From Microbispora amethystogenes (GTDB lineage: Bacteria; Actinomycetota; Actinomycetes; Streptosporangiales; Streptosporangiaceae), in the NCBI RefSeq assembly GCF_016863015.1, contig NZ_BOOB01000021.1:124001-188000 (forward strand): a stretch of 64,000 nt of DNA, given 5' to 3'. The stretch's first letter is position 1. Each line of letters opens with the position of its first letter. Below are positions 56,140 to 64,000 of the stretch, piece by piece. Both the position numbers and the translations under genes were made by a program. Under the pieces are notes generated by a model. The model worked only from the letters and a program-made list of their open reading frames with translations. It was not told where the DNA came from and ran no database searches.

Positions 56140-57594
56140 GTGCTGCCTGGAGGCATGACCCCGCGACGGGCGGTCCGGCTGGTGCTGACCCACCGCGCCA
56201 GGGCCTTCGTCCCCGCCTGGCTGCGGGCCGGCTGGTGGCCGCCCCTTCCCGGAGGGCGGGAGGTGCGGCGCTGGGCCCGCGCCCCGGGCTGGGTGGGCAA
56301 CGGGCTCGCGCCCGCGGTGGCCGTCGCGATCTCCACGCTGGTCGCCTGGCACCTCGGTCATCGGGGCGAGGAGTTAGTCCTCGTCGCCGGGGTCGCGCTG
56401 GCCGCCGGCCGGCTGGTGCCCGTCGTCTGGCCCGCACCGGTGCGGGATCGGCACGTCGCCCGGCGCGCGGAGCACCCCGACCTGCATGCGATGGTCTCCG
56501 AGGTGGCCGGCGAGCTCGGGGTCCGGCGCCCGTCACGCGTGTGTCTCGCCCCCGTCGCCGAGAGCGGTGGCACCCGGCTGGGGCCGCGGCGTACGGAGCT
56601 GTGGATCGGCCTGCCCTACCTCATGGGGTTCGAACGGGCGGAGCTGCGCGCGGTGATCGCCTTCGAGCTCGTCTTCCTGGAAGCGCGCCGGTCGTGGCCG
56701 CTCGGCGCGCTTTGGGAGGTCTGGAAGGCGGGGGTGCGGATGAAGCCCGCCGTGCAACGGGAGATCGGCGCGGTGGTGCGGGCCCTCGTCACCGAGGCCG
56801 ACATGGCCGGCTGCCGTGTGTCGGATCCGCGGACCACGGCGAACGCGGTTCTGCGCGGCATGCTCATGAGCCTGTCCTTCGACTGGTTCGTGCACCGCTA
56901 CGCCGCGGATCTGCCCGCCCACCGGTATCTTCCGCTGGACCTCTACCCGGCCTGGCGCTGGAAGGTGCACAAGGACGACCTTCTGGCCCGGCTCATGCCG
57001 CGATACCTCGAACTCTCCGCGGCCGACTCCCTGGGCCTCGACGCGACCAGCCGCATGGCGGAGCTGGGGGTCGTCCTCGATCAGCCGCCCGGGCCGGCGG
57101 CGGACCCGATCATGTCCACGCCCGGTCTCGCCGTCGAGGCGCGGTTCGCCCGCTGCCGGCTCGGCGACGTCCTCGCCGGCACCCCGGCCATGCGCCGTGA
57201 GCTCACGTTTCCCGACGTTCCGGAAACCGTCTGGGATGAGATCATGAAGTGCCGCCATGACCAGGTCCTCCGGGCCGCGGCCGCGCTCACCGGTCGTGAG
57301 CACCTGACCCTCGCCGACCTGATGGAGATCCTCGCGGCCGGGCGCGGTGCGGAACTCGTCCGGGAGCACAGGGAGGGGGTGTGTACCCACCCCACGGCCG
57401 GGGTCTGTGTCCTTTTCCCCGTTCTCCATCGCCATCTGCGGACGAAGGGCTACAGGTACGGTCAGGCGCTGCGCCAACGAGAACTCATCGGCCCCGGAGG
57501 AGACCGCGTCGACGTGATACAGCTCGCCGAGGCGATCGAGCGGGGTGGCCCATTACCCGAGATCGTGCCTCTCCGGTATCAGCCGGCGGGTTAA
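56140..57594 (+). CDS. M48-like membrane protein with lost zinc motif
   Basis: The 484-residue protein resembles M48 peptidases: two N-terminal helices (about residues 54-73 and 80-98), then LHAMVSEVAGELGVRRPSRVCLAP, typical of M48 domains, and a helix where HEXXH is expected. This reads AVIAFELVFLEARRS, so both zinc His are Phe (F175 and F179) and only the Glu remains. The later half is rich in charged residues and has no other zinc ligand motif that I can see. It is likely an inactive homologue with a binding or regulatory role. GTG 56140 has GGGAGGG 7 nt upstream. Confidence 0.75.
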   Translation: MLPGGMTPRRAVRLVLTHRARAFVPAWLRAGWWPPLPGGREVRRWARAPGWVGNGLAPAVAVAISTLVAWHLGHRGEELVLVAGVALAAGRLVPVVWPAPVRDRHVARRAEHPDLHAMVSEVAGELGVRRPSRVCLAPVAESGGTRLGPRRTELWIGLPYLMGFERAELRAVIAFELVFLEARRSWPLGALWEVWKAGVRMKPAVQREIGAVVRALVTEADMAGCRVSDPRTTANAVLRGMLMSLSFDWFVHRYAADLPAHRYLPLDLYPAWRWKVHKDDLLARLMPRYLELSAADSLGLDATSRMAELGVVLDQPPGPAADPIMSTPGLAVEARFARCRLGDVLAGTPAMRRELTFPDVPETVWDEIMKCRHDQVLRAAAALTGREHLTLADLMEILAAGRGAELVREHREGVCTHPTAGVCVLFPVLHRHLRTKGYRYGQALRQRELIGPGGDRVDVIQLAEAIERGGPLPEIVPLRYQPAG

Positions 57595-57674
57595 GTCGAT
57601 CTTGAGGGAGCGCTTTATACCGCACAGCTGGGACCGGTGGGACGGAAAAAGCGCGATTGGATCAGGTCTCGGCT

Positions 57675-57701
57675 GGGAATCCCTTCACGGTATCAGGCGT
57701 T
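57675..57701 (+). promoter_or_regulatory. sigma-R-type promoter of rbpA
   Basis: GGGAAT (57675-57680) and GTT (57699-57701) are separated by exactly 18 nt, matching the sigma-R/SigH consensus for thiol-oxidative stress. rbpA is a known target of sigma-R in Streptomyces. The start codon is 57 nt downstream. Confidence 0.85.
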
Positions 57702-57757
57702 GTACGCGGTGGCGAACGAACCCCCTCGAAGGCGGGGACCTCAGGAGGCTTAAGAAC

Positions 57758-58102
57758 ATGGGCGAGCGTGCACTTCGCGGTACCCGGCTCGGCGCGACCA
57801 GCTACGAGAACGACCGCAACACCGATCTGGCGCCTCGCCAGGAGGTGACCTACACGTGCCCGAAGGGCCATCTCACCACCGTCCCGCTCGCCGTCGAGGC
57901 CGAAATCCCGACGACCTGGGAGTGCCGTCACTGCGGCAGTCCCGCGCTGCGGGTGGACGCGGAGCAGCCGCAGCAGAAGAAGGCGAAGCCGCCGCGGACC
58001 CACTGGGACATGCTTCTCGAGCGCCGTTCGATCGAGGACCTTGAGGAGGTGCTCAACGAGCGCCTCGCCATCCTGAGGGAGCAGCGGCGCAAGAGCGCGT
58101 AG
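57758..58102 (+). CDS. rbpA: RNA polymerase-binding protein RbpA
   Basis: The 114-residue protein is RbpA, which binds RNA polymerase and the principal sigma factor and stabilises initiation complexes. The zinc-binding ligands C34, H38, C56 and C59 are all present (YTCPKGHL, WECRHCG), with a flexible N-terminal tail (GATSYENDRN), a Lys/Pro linker and the C-terminal sigma-interacting helix THWDMLLERRSIEDLEEVLNERL. AGGAGG lies 9 nt upstream of ATG 57758. It is transcribed from a sigma-R promoter and ends at a 17-bp terminator. Confidence 0.97.
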   Translation: MGERALRGTRLGATSYENDRNTDLAPRQEVTYTCPKGHLTTVPLAVEAEIPTTWECRHCGSPALRVDAEQPQQKKAKPPRTHWDMLLERRSIEDLEEVLNERLAILREQRRKSA

Positions 58103-58112
58103 GACGCCTGTG

Positions 58113-58153
58113 ACGCCCCCTGCGGCCCTGATCTCCAGGGCCGCAGGGGGCGT
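58113..58153. terminator. 17-bp hairpin terminator of rbpA
   Basis: Bases 58113-58129 pair perfectly with 58137-58153 around a 7-nt loop and are followed by TTCTCGT. It lies 10 nt after the rbpA stop and between convergent genes, so it may serve both. Confidence 0.9.
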
Positions 58154-58197
58154 TTCTCGTGTGTCGGAGGGCGCGTGCGGGCGCACCGAGTGGCGCG

Positions 58198-60354
58198 TCA
58201 GGACACCCCGGCCCGCTCCGGGGGCTCGGCGGCGGTGAGGTGGTGGCGCAGGCGCTCGCCCTCGACGTCGAGGTCGGGCAGCGCCCGGTCCAGGGCACGG
58301 GGCAGCCACCACGCGGCGCGGCCGAGCATGGACATCACGGCGGGGACGAGGGTCATCCGGACCACGAAGGCGTCGACGAGCACGCCGACGGCCAGTGCGA
58401 AGCCCATCGACTTGATGATCGGGTCGTTCATGAACACGAACCCGCCGAACACGGCCGTCATGATCAGCGCCGCGGCGGTGACGACCCGCGCGTTGTGCCC
58501 CATGCCGTTGATCGTCGCCTGGCGGGGAGCGTCGCCGCGCACGTAGTCCTCGCGCATCCGCGAGACCAGGAACACCTCGTAGTCCATGGCCAGGCCGAAC
58601 AGGATGCCGATGAGCAGGATCGGCAGGAAGCTGACCAGCGGGCCCGGCACGTCCACGCCCAGCAGGCCGGCCAGGTGACCCTGCTGGAAGATCGCCACGG
58701 TGATGCCGAAGGTCGAGCCGACGGTGAGCAGGAAGCCCAGCGCGGCCTTGACCGGGACGAGGATCGAGCGGAAGACCAGCATCAGCAGCAGCACCGACAG
58801 GCCGACCACCAGCAGCAGGTACACCGGCATGGCGTCGGCGAGCTTGTCGGAGACGTCGATGCCGACGGCCGTGGCGCCGGTGACGGCGATCTCGGCGCCG
58901 CCGATGCCGGCGACCTTGGCGCGGATGGCGTGGACGGCGTCCTCGGTGGCCGCGGCGGTGGGCCCGGCCTTGGGGATGATGGTCAGCAGCGCGGTGGTGC
59001 CCGCGGCGTTCGGCTGCGGAGGGGCCACGGCCAGCACGCCGGGGGTCTGCTGGATCAGCTTGGCGGCCTGCCCGGCGGCGGCGGTCGTGGCCGCGCGGTC
59101 GGCGCCGGAGACCACGGCGATCAGGCGGGCGTTGAAGCCCTCGCCGAATCCCTCGCTGGTCAGGTCGTACGCCTCGCGGGCCGGGGTGCCGGGGGCGGCG
59201 GTGCCGGCGTCGGGCAGGGCGAGGCGCAGGTCCTGGGCCGGCAGCGTGAGCGCGCCCAGGGCGAGGACGCCGGCCACCAGAATCGGCACGCGCAGCCGGG
59301 TGACCAGCCGTCCCCAGGTGTAGCCGAAGCCGCGGCCGGCCGCGCCCACGTCGTCCCCGGTGCGCTGCCTGCGGGGCAGCACGCGGGCCCCGGCGTACGA
59401 CAGGAAGGCCGGCAGCAGCGTGAGGGCGACCAGGACGGCGACGGCCACGGTGCCCGCGGCGGCCAGGCCCATCACGCTGAGGAACGGGATGCCGACCACC
59501 GACAGGCCGGCGAGCGCGATGACCACGGTGGCCCCGGCGAACACGACCGCCGATCCGGCGGTGCCGACCGCCCGGCCGGCGGCCTCCGCGGGTTCGACTC
59601 CCTCGGCGAGGAACTGGCGATAGCGGGAGGTGATGAACAACGAGTAGTCGATGCCGACGGCCAGGCCCAGCATCAGCGCCAGCACCGGGGTGACGGAGGT
59701 CAGTTCGACGACGCCGCTGAGCGCGAACAGCCCGCCCATGCCGGCGCCCACGCCGATCAGCGCGTTCAGCAGGGTCATCCCGGCGGCCACCAGCGAGCCG
59801 AAGGTGACGATCAGCACCACGGCGGCGATCACGACGCCGATCCCTTCCGACCCGCCGACCTCCGGCGCGGCCTTCAGGATCTCGCCGCCGTGCTCGACCC
59901 GCAGCCCCGCCGCCGAGGAGCCGGCTTTGAGGTACGCCGCGCGCTGGGCGTCGGTCACGTCCTCGACCGCGTGGGCGAACTGCACCTGGACCAGGGCGTA
60001 GCGGCCGTCGGGAGAGACCGCGCCGGTCCGGAACGGGTCCAGGGCGGCGACGACGCCGGGAATGGCCGCGGCCTCCTTGACCACGGGCGCGACCGCGGCG
60101 GGCGCGAGCTTCCGGCCCTGCGGAGCGGCGACCACGATGGCCCCGGTGGCACCGCTGGCCTGCGGGAACTCCTTGGCCAGTGCGTCGAGCGCCCGCTGCG
60201 ACTCGGTGCCGGGCATCGAGAACTTGTCGCCGGCCGGGCCGTGGAAGGCCGCGGCGGCCAGGCCCAGGACCACCAGCAGGAGCAGCCACAGGGCGGCGAC
60301 GCGCCCGCGCCTGCGGAAGGAGAACCGGCCCAGCCGGTACAGCAGGGTTGCCAC
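58198..60354 (-). CDS. MMPL-family (RND-type) transporter
   Basis: The 718-residue membrane protein has two MMPL halves, each with a large extracytoplasmic loop and a group of helices. Conserved in the helix blocks are LALMLGLAVGIDYSLFITSRYR and ILFGLAMDYEVFLVSRMRE, with the key Asp-Tyr pairs (IDYS, MDYE) of proton-driven MMPL carriers. These export lipids, siderophores or drugs. The start is GTG 60354. It follows a TetR gene whose tandem operators suggest substrate-induced expression of the pair. Confidence 0.92.
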   Translation of the reverse strand: MATLLYRLGRFSFRRRGRVAALWLLLLVVLGLAAAAFHGPAGDKFSMPGTESQRALDALAKEFPQASGATGAIVVAAPQGRKLAPAAVAPVVKEAAAIPGVVAALDPFRTGAVSPDGRYALVQVQFAHAVEDVTDAQRAAYLKAGSSAAGLRVEHGGEILKAAPEVGGSEGIGVVIAAVVLIVTFGSLVAAGMTLLNALIGVGAGMGGLFALSGVVELTSVTPVLALMLGLAVGIDYSLFITSRYRQFLAEGVEPAEAAGRAVGTAGSAVVFAGATVVIALAGLSVVGIPFLSVMGLAAAGTVAVAVLVALTLLPAFLSYAGARVLPRRQRTGDDVGAAGRGFGYTWGRLVTRLRVPILVAGVLALGALTLPAQDLRLALPDAGTAAPGTPAREAYDLTSEGFGEGFNARLIAVVSGADRAATTAAAGQAAKLIQQTPGVLAVAPPQPNAAGTTALLTIIPKAGPTAAATEDAVHAIRAKVAGIGGAEIAVTGATAVGIDVSDKLADAMPVYLLLVVGLSVLLLMLVFRSILVPVKAALGFLLTVGSTFGITVAIFQQGHLAGLLGVDVPGPLVSFLPILLIGILFGLAMDYEVFLVSRMREDYVRGDAPRQATINGMGHNARVVTAAALIMTAVFGGFVFMNDPIIKSMGFALAVGVLVDAFVVRMTLVPAVMSMLGRAAWWLPRALDRALPDLDVEGERLRHHLTAAEPPERAGVS

Positions 60355-60376
60355 AGAGATCTCTTTCTCGGGAGGG

Positions 60377-60922
60377 TCAGCCGGTCGGCAGACCGAGCGT
60401 CCGCAACGCGCCGCGGGTCAGTTCCGCGCGCAGTGTCTCTTCGGGGATCACGCATTCACTGGCGCTGGTCAGGATGATCCCGAGCATCGCCATCCAGGCC
60501 CAGACGCGGGCCTGGGGGGCGTCCGAGCGGCCCGACAGGGCCTCGGTGAGCCGTTCGACGATGTGGTCGGCGGCGGGCAGCTCCGGCCGGTTGATCAGCG
60601 CGTCGACGTCCTGCAGGAGGATCTTCACCTGGAGCCGGAAGCGCAGGGACAGGTCGACGAGCCCGGTGACGGCGGCACGGGCCGCCTCCTCACCGCGCAG
60701 CCCGGCGAGCCGCCCTTCCAGCTCGGCGAACTCCGGTCCGACGGGCGCCAGCAGCTCGGTCAGGATCGCGTCCTTGTTGGTGAAGTGGTACAGCAGGGAC
60801 GCCTTGGAGCAGCCCGCGTCCGTGGCGATGTCCTGCAGGGAGGTGCCACGGAAGCCGTGGGCGGCGAACAGCCGCACGGCCGAGTCGAGGATGTCCGCGC
60901 GCGTTGTGGTTGCGCGTGCCAT
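60377..60922 (-). CDS. TetR-family transcriptional regulator
   Basis: The 181-residue protein has the TetR helix-turn-helix (LFAAHGFRGTSLQDIATDAGCSKASLLYHFTNKDAIL order, about residues 18-53) and a helical ligand domain. ATG 60922 lies beside two direct operator copies. It is upstream of an MMPL transporter gene by 22 nt and probably represses both. Confidence 0.92.
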   Translation of the reverse strand: MARATTTRADILDSAVRLFAAHGFRGTSLQDIATDAGCSKASLLYHFTNKDAILTELLAPVGPEFAELEGRLAGLRGEEAARAAVTGLVDLSLRFRLQVKILLQDVDALINRPELPAADHIVERLTEALSGRSDAPQARVWAWMAMLGIILTSASECVIPEETLRAELTRGALRTLGLPTG

Positions 60923-60936
60923 GCGGACACCTTAGC

Positions 60937-60969
60937 TGACCGATCGGCCAGTAATTGACCGATCGGCCA
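60937..60969. promoter_or_regulatory. tandem TetR operators
   Basis: TGACCGATCGGCCA occurs twice as a direct repeat, 60937-60950 and 60956-60969, centres 19 bp apart. Each copy has a palindromic CCGATCGG core. They begin 15 nt upstream of the TetR start, so they are likely its operator. Confidence 0.85.
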
Positions 60970-61039
60970 GGAGATGCTGCCTTTGTGATGGAATTAACGC
61001 TGCTTCCCCGAAGACGCGGCTTTCCCGTAGACGTAGGCG

Positions 61040-62062
61040 TCAGGGGCGCAGCAGGACCTTGACCGCCCGGCGCTCGTCCATGGCCTTGTAGGCCTCGGCG
61101 GCCTCCTCCAGGGGAAGTTCGAGGTCGAAGACCTTGCCGGGGTCGATCTCGCGGTCCCAGATCAGCCGGATCAGCTCCGGCAGGAAGCGGCGCACCGGGG
61201 CCGGGCCGCCGTGCAGGTGCACGCCGGAGAAGAACAGCTCCATGGCGGGCAGCTCGACTCCGTGGGTGACGCCGACGTAGCCGACGTGCCCGCCGGGACG
61301 GGTGGAGCGGATGGCCTGCATCATCGACTCCTGGGTGCCGACCGCCTCGATGACCGAGTGCGCGCCCAGCCCGCCGGTCAGGTCCTTGAGCCTGGCCACG
61401 CCTTCGTCGCCGCGTTCGGTGACGATGTCGGTGGCGCCGAACTCGATCGCGAGCTTCTGCCGGTCGGCGTGCCGGCTGAAGACGACGATCCGCTCGGCGC
61501 CCAGCCGGCCCGCGGCGAGCACGCCGAGCAGGCCGACGGCGCCGTCGCCGACGACCGCGACGGTCTTGCCGGGACCGGCCTCGGCGGCGACCGCGGCGAA
61601 CCAGCCGGTGCCCAGTACGTCGGAGGCGGCCAGCAGGCTCGGGATCAGGTCGGCTCCGGGCATTTCGGGGGTGGCGACCAGGGTGCCGTCCGCCAGGGGG
61701 ACGCGGACCAGCTGCGCCTGGGTGCCGATGGCGCCCATCGGCACGGCGTGCACGCAGCGGGACTGGTAACCGGCCCGGCAGATCTCACAGGTGTTGTCGG
61801 AGGCGAAGAACGAGCCGACCACGAACTGGCCGGGCGTGATGTCGCGGACCTCGGCGCCGACCTCCTCGACGACGCCGACGTACTCATGTCCCATCGGGGA
61901 CGGTCCGTCGTGTGTGGTCACACCTCGGTAGGGCCACAGGTCCGATCCGCAGACGCAGGCCGCGGACAGCCGGATGATCGCGTCGGTCGGTTCGAGGATC
62001 TCCGGGTTCTCGCGCTGCTCGACCCGGACGTCACCGGGGGCGTGCATCACCACGGCTCGCAT
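61040..62062 (-). CDS. zinc-dependent alcohol dehydrogenase
   Basis: The 340-residue protein is a medium-chain dehydrogenase. Catalytic zinc ligands are in CVCGSDLW and MGHEYVG, the structural zinc site is partly kept (CEICRAGYQSRC), and the NAD(P)-binding glycine motif is VVGDGAVGLLGVL. The coenzyme is probably NADP given SRHAD after the next strand. It oxidises or reduces an alcohol/aldehyde. ATG 62062 has AAGGAG 8 nt upstream. It diverges from an AraC regulator over a 418-bp gap, so it may be the target. Confidence 0.9.
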   Translation of the reverse strand: MRAVVMHAPGDVRVEQRENPEILEPTDAIIRLSAACVCGSDLWPYRGVTTHDGPSPMGHEYVGVVEEVGAEVRDITPGQFVVGSFFASDNTCEICRAGYQSRCVHAVPMGAIGTQAQLVRVPLADGTLVATPEMPGADLIPSLLAASDVLGTGWFAAVAAEAGPGKTVAVVGDGAVGLLGVLAAGRLGAERIVVFSRHADRQKLAIEFGATDIVTERGDEGVARLKDLTGGLGAHSVIEAVGTQESMMQAIRSTRPGGHVGYVGVTHGVELPAMELFFSGVHLHGGPAPVRRFLPELIRLIWDREIDPGKVFDLELPLEEAAEAYKAMDERRAVKVLLRP

Positions 62063-62480
62063 CTCGTCACTCCTTCGTGAGTCTCTCCCAGCGGCTTGCC
62101 TACGGACCGCTGGCCGAACCACCGGGCCACGACCCAGTGAACGCGCTGGTCAGAGGGCAGGGAAGGCACCGATGATAGGCGTACCGGCAGGACGCCCCGA
62201 CCACGGCGCCGGCCCGTTCGGTGTGGCCCGGGTGACACCGACGTGCTGCGGGCGGCCCCGCCGCTGGTGCGGGGAGTCAGCCCGCCGGCCTACGGACGGG
62301 TTCACGTTCTCACGCACCGCGACCTCACCGTCACGGGCGCGATCTTGACTGCGGCTTTTCACCAAGTCATCATCCTGCTGTTCTCCGGTGCAGGCTTGAT
62401 CGCATTCACGGCGCATGGCGGAGGTGCTTCGCGGCGAAGGAAGCAGCCATTCCATAAACGACGCCCAGCTGAGGACAGAG
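62063..62480. other. 418-bp divergent intergenic region
   Basis: The spacer between the dehydrogenase and AraC genes should hold both promoters. One frame (from GTG 62243, VLRAAPPLVRGVSPPAYGR and VLTHRDLTVTGAIL) looks coding for about 40 codons without a family match, so it may be a remnant. A strong A+T-richer patch near 62340-62375 is a likely promoter area. Confidence 0.35.
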
Positions 62481-63479
62481 ATGAAAATCGCGTGGAGCAC
62501 CAGAGACATGGCCGTGCCGGATCGGTTCACCTTCTGGAACGACACCATGTCGAGGACGCTTGTGCCGGTGCGGCTGGCCACGGACCATCCCGCCCGCTTC
62601 AACGGATCGGCGCAGGTGTTCGGCCTCGGCGCACTGCAGTTCTCCCTGATGAACCACTGCCTGCTGCAGGCGAGCCGGCCCGCGAAGCTCATCCGGCAGT
62701 CGGATCCGGAAGTCTTCCAGTTGCATCTCGTTCTCAACGGCCGGGGCCGCATGACTCAGGCGGGACGGGATGCCGCCTTCCAGACGGGGCAGCTGCTCCT
62801 CATCGACTCCTCCCGGCCGTTCGGGGGATGGCGGGGATCCGCCGAGGATCCGGCCAGGTCACTGATCGTCCAGTTCCCCAGGGCCGCGCTCGGGCTGCGG
62901 TCCGACATGGTCGGGCAGCTCACCGCCGCGCCGATCCCCATCCGCCACGGCATCACCCGTGTCCTGGCCGGGCACCTCAAGCACCTGGCGGAGAACGCCG
63001 ACGGGCTCACGCCCCGTGACGCGCAGACGGTGGCCGCCGTCACCTTCGACCTGGTCGCGGCGGCCTGCGCCGACCGGCTGGAGGCCACCGCGCTGCTGTC
63101 ACCCGAATCGCGACGCCAGGCCCTGCTGTCGCTGATCCACGACTTCGTCCGGCAGCGGCTCGGCGACCCGGACCTCACCCCTGCGACGATCGCCGCGGCC
63201 CACCAGATCTCCGTACGGCACCTGTACAAGCTCTTCGAGGAGCAGGGCGTCACCGTGGCGGCCTGGATCCGCCGCTGCCGGCTGGAACAGTGCCACCGCG
63301 ACCTGGCCGATCCCCGGCAGCGTTCCCGTCAGATCCAGGACATCGCCACTCGGTGGGGCTTCGCCGATGCCGCGACCTTCAGCCGGGCCTTCCGCGCCGC
63401 GTACGGCATGTCACCCCGTGATCACCGCAGACTGGCGGCGGGCGACGGCCCTTCGGAGGACGCTCCCCCGCGGCCCTGA
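62481..63479 (+). CDS. AraC-family transcriptional regulator
   Basis: The 332-residue protein has an AraC-binding-like N-terminal domain (about residues 20-175; FQLHLVLNGRGRMTQAGRDAAFQTGQLLLIDSSRPF) and a C-terminal double helix-turn-helix (LTPATIAAAHQISVRHLYKLFEEQGVTVAAWIRRCRLEQCHRDLADP, then IATRWGFADAATFSRAFRAAYGMSPRDHR). ATG 62481 follows GAGGACAGAG; an upstream ATG at 62415 is less likely. It lies divergent to a zinc alcohol dehydrogenase gene and may activate it. Confidence 0.9.
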   Translation: MKIAWSTRDMAVPDRFTFWNDTMSRTLVPVRLATDHPARFNGSAQVFGLGALQFSLMNHCLLQASRPAKLIRQSDPEVFQLHLVLNGRGRMTQAGRDAAFQTGQLLLIDSSRPFGGWRGSAEDPARSLIVQFPRAALGLRSDMVGQLTAAPIPIRHGITRVLAGHLKHLAENADGLTPRDAQTVAAVTFDLVAAACADRLEATALLSPESRRQALLSLIHDFVRQRLGDPDLTPATIAAAHQISVRHLYKLFEEQGVTVAAWIRRCRLEQCHRDLADPRQRSRQIQDIATRWGFADAATFSRAFRAAYGMSPRDHRRLAAGDGPSEDAPPRP

Positions 63480-63500
63480 CACCTCCCGGCGATGTCGGGG

Positions 63501-64000
63501 TCAGAGGTCGAGCAGGTCGGCCGACACCTGCCAGAGGAGGGTGGCCGCCTCCGGATCGAGCGCGTACTCGGCCACGCCCCGGCGGGTGCCCGGGCGATGC
63601 GGCCCGGCCTCCTGGCAGTCCTCGAAGTATCGCCCGGTGACGCCCTCCACCAGCGGCGAGGCCGCGAGCAGCACCGACGTGGCCGCGCCCTGCTCGGGCG
63701 TCTTCCAGGCGGGGCCGTCGCCGCCCATCTGGGCGCGCATGCGCTGGAGCTCCTCCTCGGTGACGTGCCGCTGGAGGTTGGTCGGGATCGCGCCCGGCAT
63801 GAGCGCGTTGACCACGATGCCGTCACCGGCCCAGCGCCTGCCCGCCTCGACCGCGAACAGCACGTTGGCGGTCTTGGACTGCCCGTAGGCCAGCCACGGG
63901 TCGTACGGGCGCTCCCGGAACTGGATGTCGTCGAAGACGACCGGCGAGCGCAGGTGGGCGCTGGAGCTGACCGACACGACGCGGGCGCCGCCGGCCGCCG
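63501..64000 (-). CDS. SDR-family oxidoreductase, C-terminal part
   Basis: The gene runs off the right end; about 166 C-terminal residues are inside. It has SDR landmarks in order: the catalytic Ser in SVSSSAHL, YxxxK as YGQSK, and NALMPGAIPTNLQRH after it, with the C-terminal LVEGVTGRYFEDCQEA, typical of WW-domain oxidoreductase-like/retinol dehydrogenase-type SDRs. The Rossmann glycine motif must lie beyond the window. Its cofactor is probably NADP. Confidence 0.88.
   Translation of the reverse strand, partial: AAGGARVVSVSSSAHLRSPVVFDDIQFRERPYDPWLAYGQSKTANVLFAVEAGRRWAGDGIVVNALMPGAIPTNLQRHVTEEELQRMRAQMGGDGPAWKTPEQGAATSVLLAASPLVEGVTGRYFEDCQEAGPHRPGTRRGVAEYALDPEAATLLWQVSADLLDL

Noticed and set aside
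54381-56336. A 651-codon frame antisense to the GDPD and MFS genes
   Set aside because: It crosses two clear genes and a spacer and has no recognisable domain.
58159-60477. A 772-codon frame antisense to the MMPL gene
   Set aside because: Same cause; low-complexity product, while the MMPL frame has conserved motifs throughout.

Overview
The window comes from a very G+C-rich actinomycete. Strong third-position G/C bias, frequent GTG starts, many 4-nt GTGA/ATGA gene overlaps, leaderless promoters, RbpA, MtrAB/LpqB-like and PurB genes, and secreted plant-polysaccharide enzymes with CBM2 domains all fit a soil Streptosporangiales- or Streptomyces-like organism. The genus is inference. No rRNA, tRNA, CRISPR array, prophage or intact insertion sequence is seen.

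1-20.7 kb: a broken GNAT gene, a divergent SDR/TetR pair with a palindromic operator, two secreted unknowns, an APH-type kinase behind a 17-bp hairpin, a membrane-anchored L7/L12-like protein, an orphan tyrosine recombinase, a CBM2-pectinesterase, an ArsR/SRPBCC operon, a HAD hydrolase, an ArsR-ArsC fusion, purB, an RND pump with a divergent MarR regulator, and another SDR. 20.8-33 kb: a CBM2 glycosidase, a methyltransferase, a WYL regulator, a NarL-type two-component system divergent from an Lnt-like acyltransferase, a CBM2-linked sorbosone-dehydrogenase-like enzyme, an alpha/beta hydrolase with its TetR, and a Clp_N/HTH regulator with two inverted repeats built into its promoter.

33.2-37 kb holds the most interesting system. 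A small helical protein with a C-terminal amyloid-like motif overlaps by 4 nt a 1101-residue NB-ARC/WD40 (NLR-like) protein carrying a matching motif at its N-terminus. This is the layout of bacterial NLR amyloid-signalling pairs, likely defence-related. Its base composition is visibly lower in G+C than its neighbours.

37-49.8 kb: divergent arsI/arsR, a DeoR regulator whose operator is repeated before a downstream MFS gene, a TSUP exporter, a D,D-carboxypeptidase, a response regulator/histidine kinase/GerMN lipoprotein operon joined by GTGA overlaps, a membrane protein with a degenerate kinase N-lobe, and a MoxR-DUF58-VWA operon. 49.8-52.6 kb is a decay zone: a truncated, frameshifted glycosyltransferase and a sigma factor broken by a 7-bp tandem duplication beside an intact anti-sigma-like gene. 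52.6-64 kb: two RNA methyltransferase-like genes, a glycerophosphodiesterase, an MFS/Atg22-like transporter, an M48-like protein without its zinc motif, rbpA behind a consensus sigma-R promoter, an MMPL transporter with TetR, a zinc alcohol dehydrogenase, an AraC regulator and the 3' part of an SDR gene.
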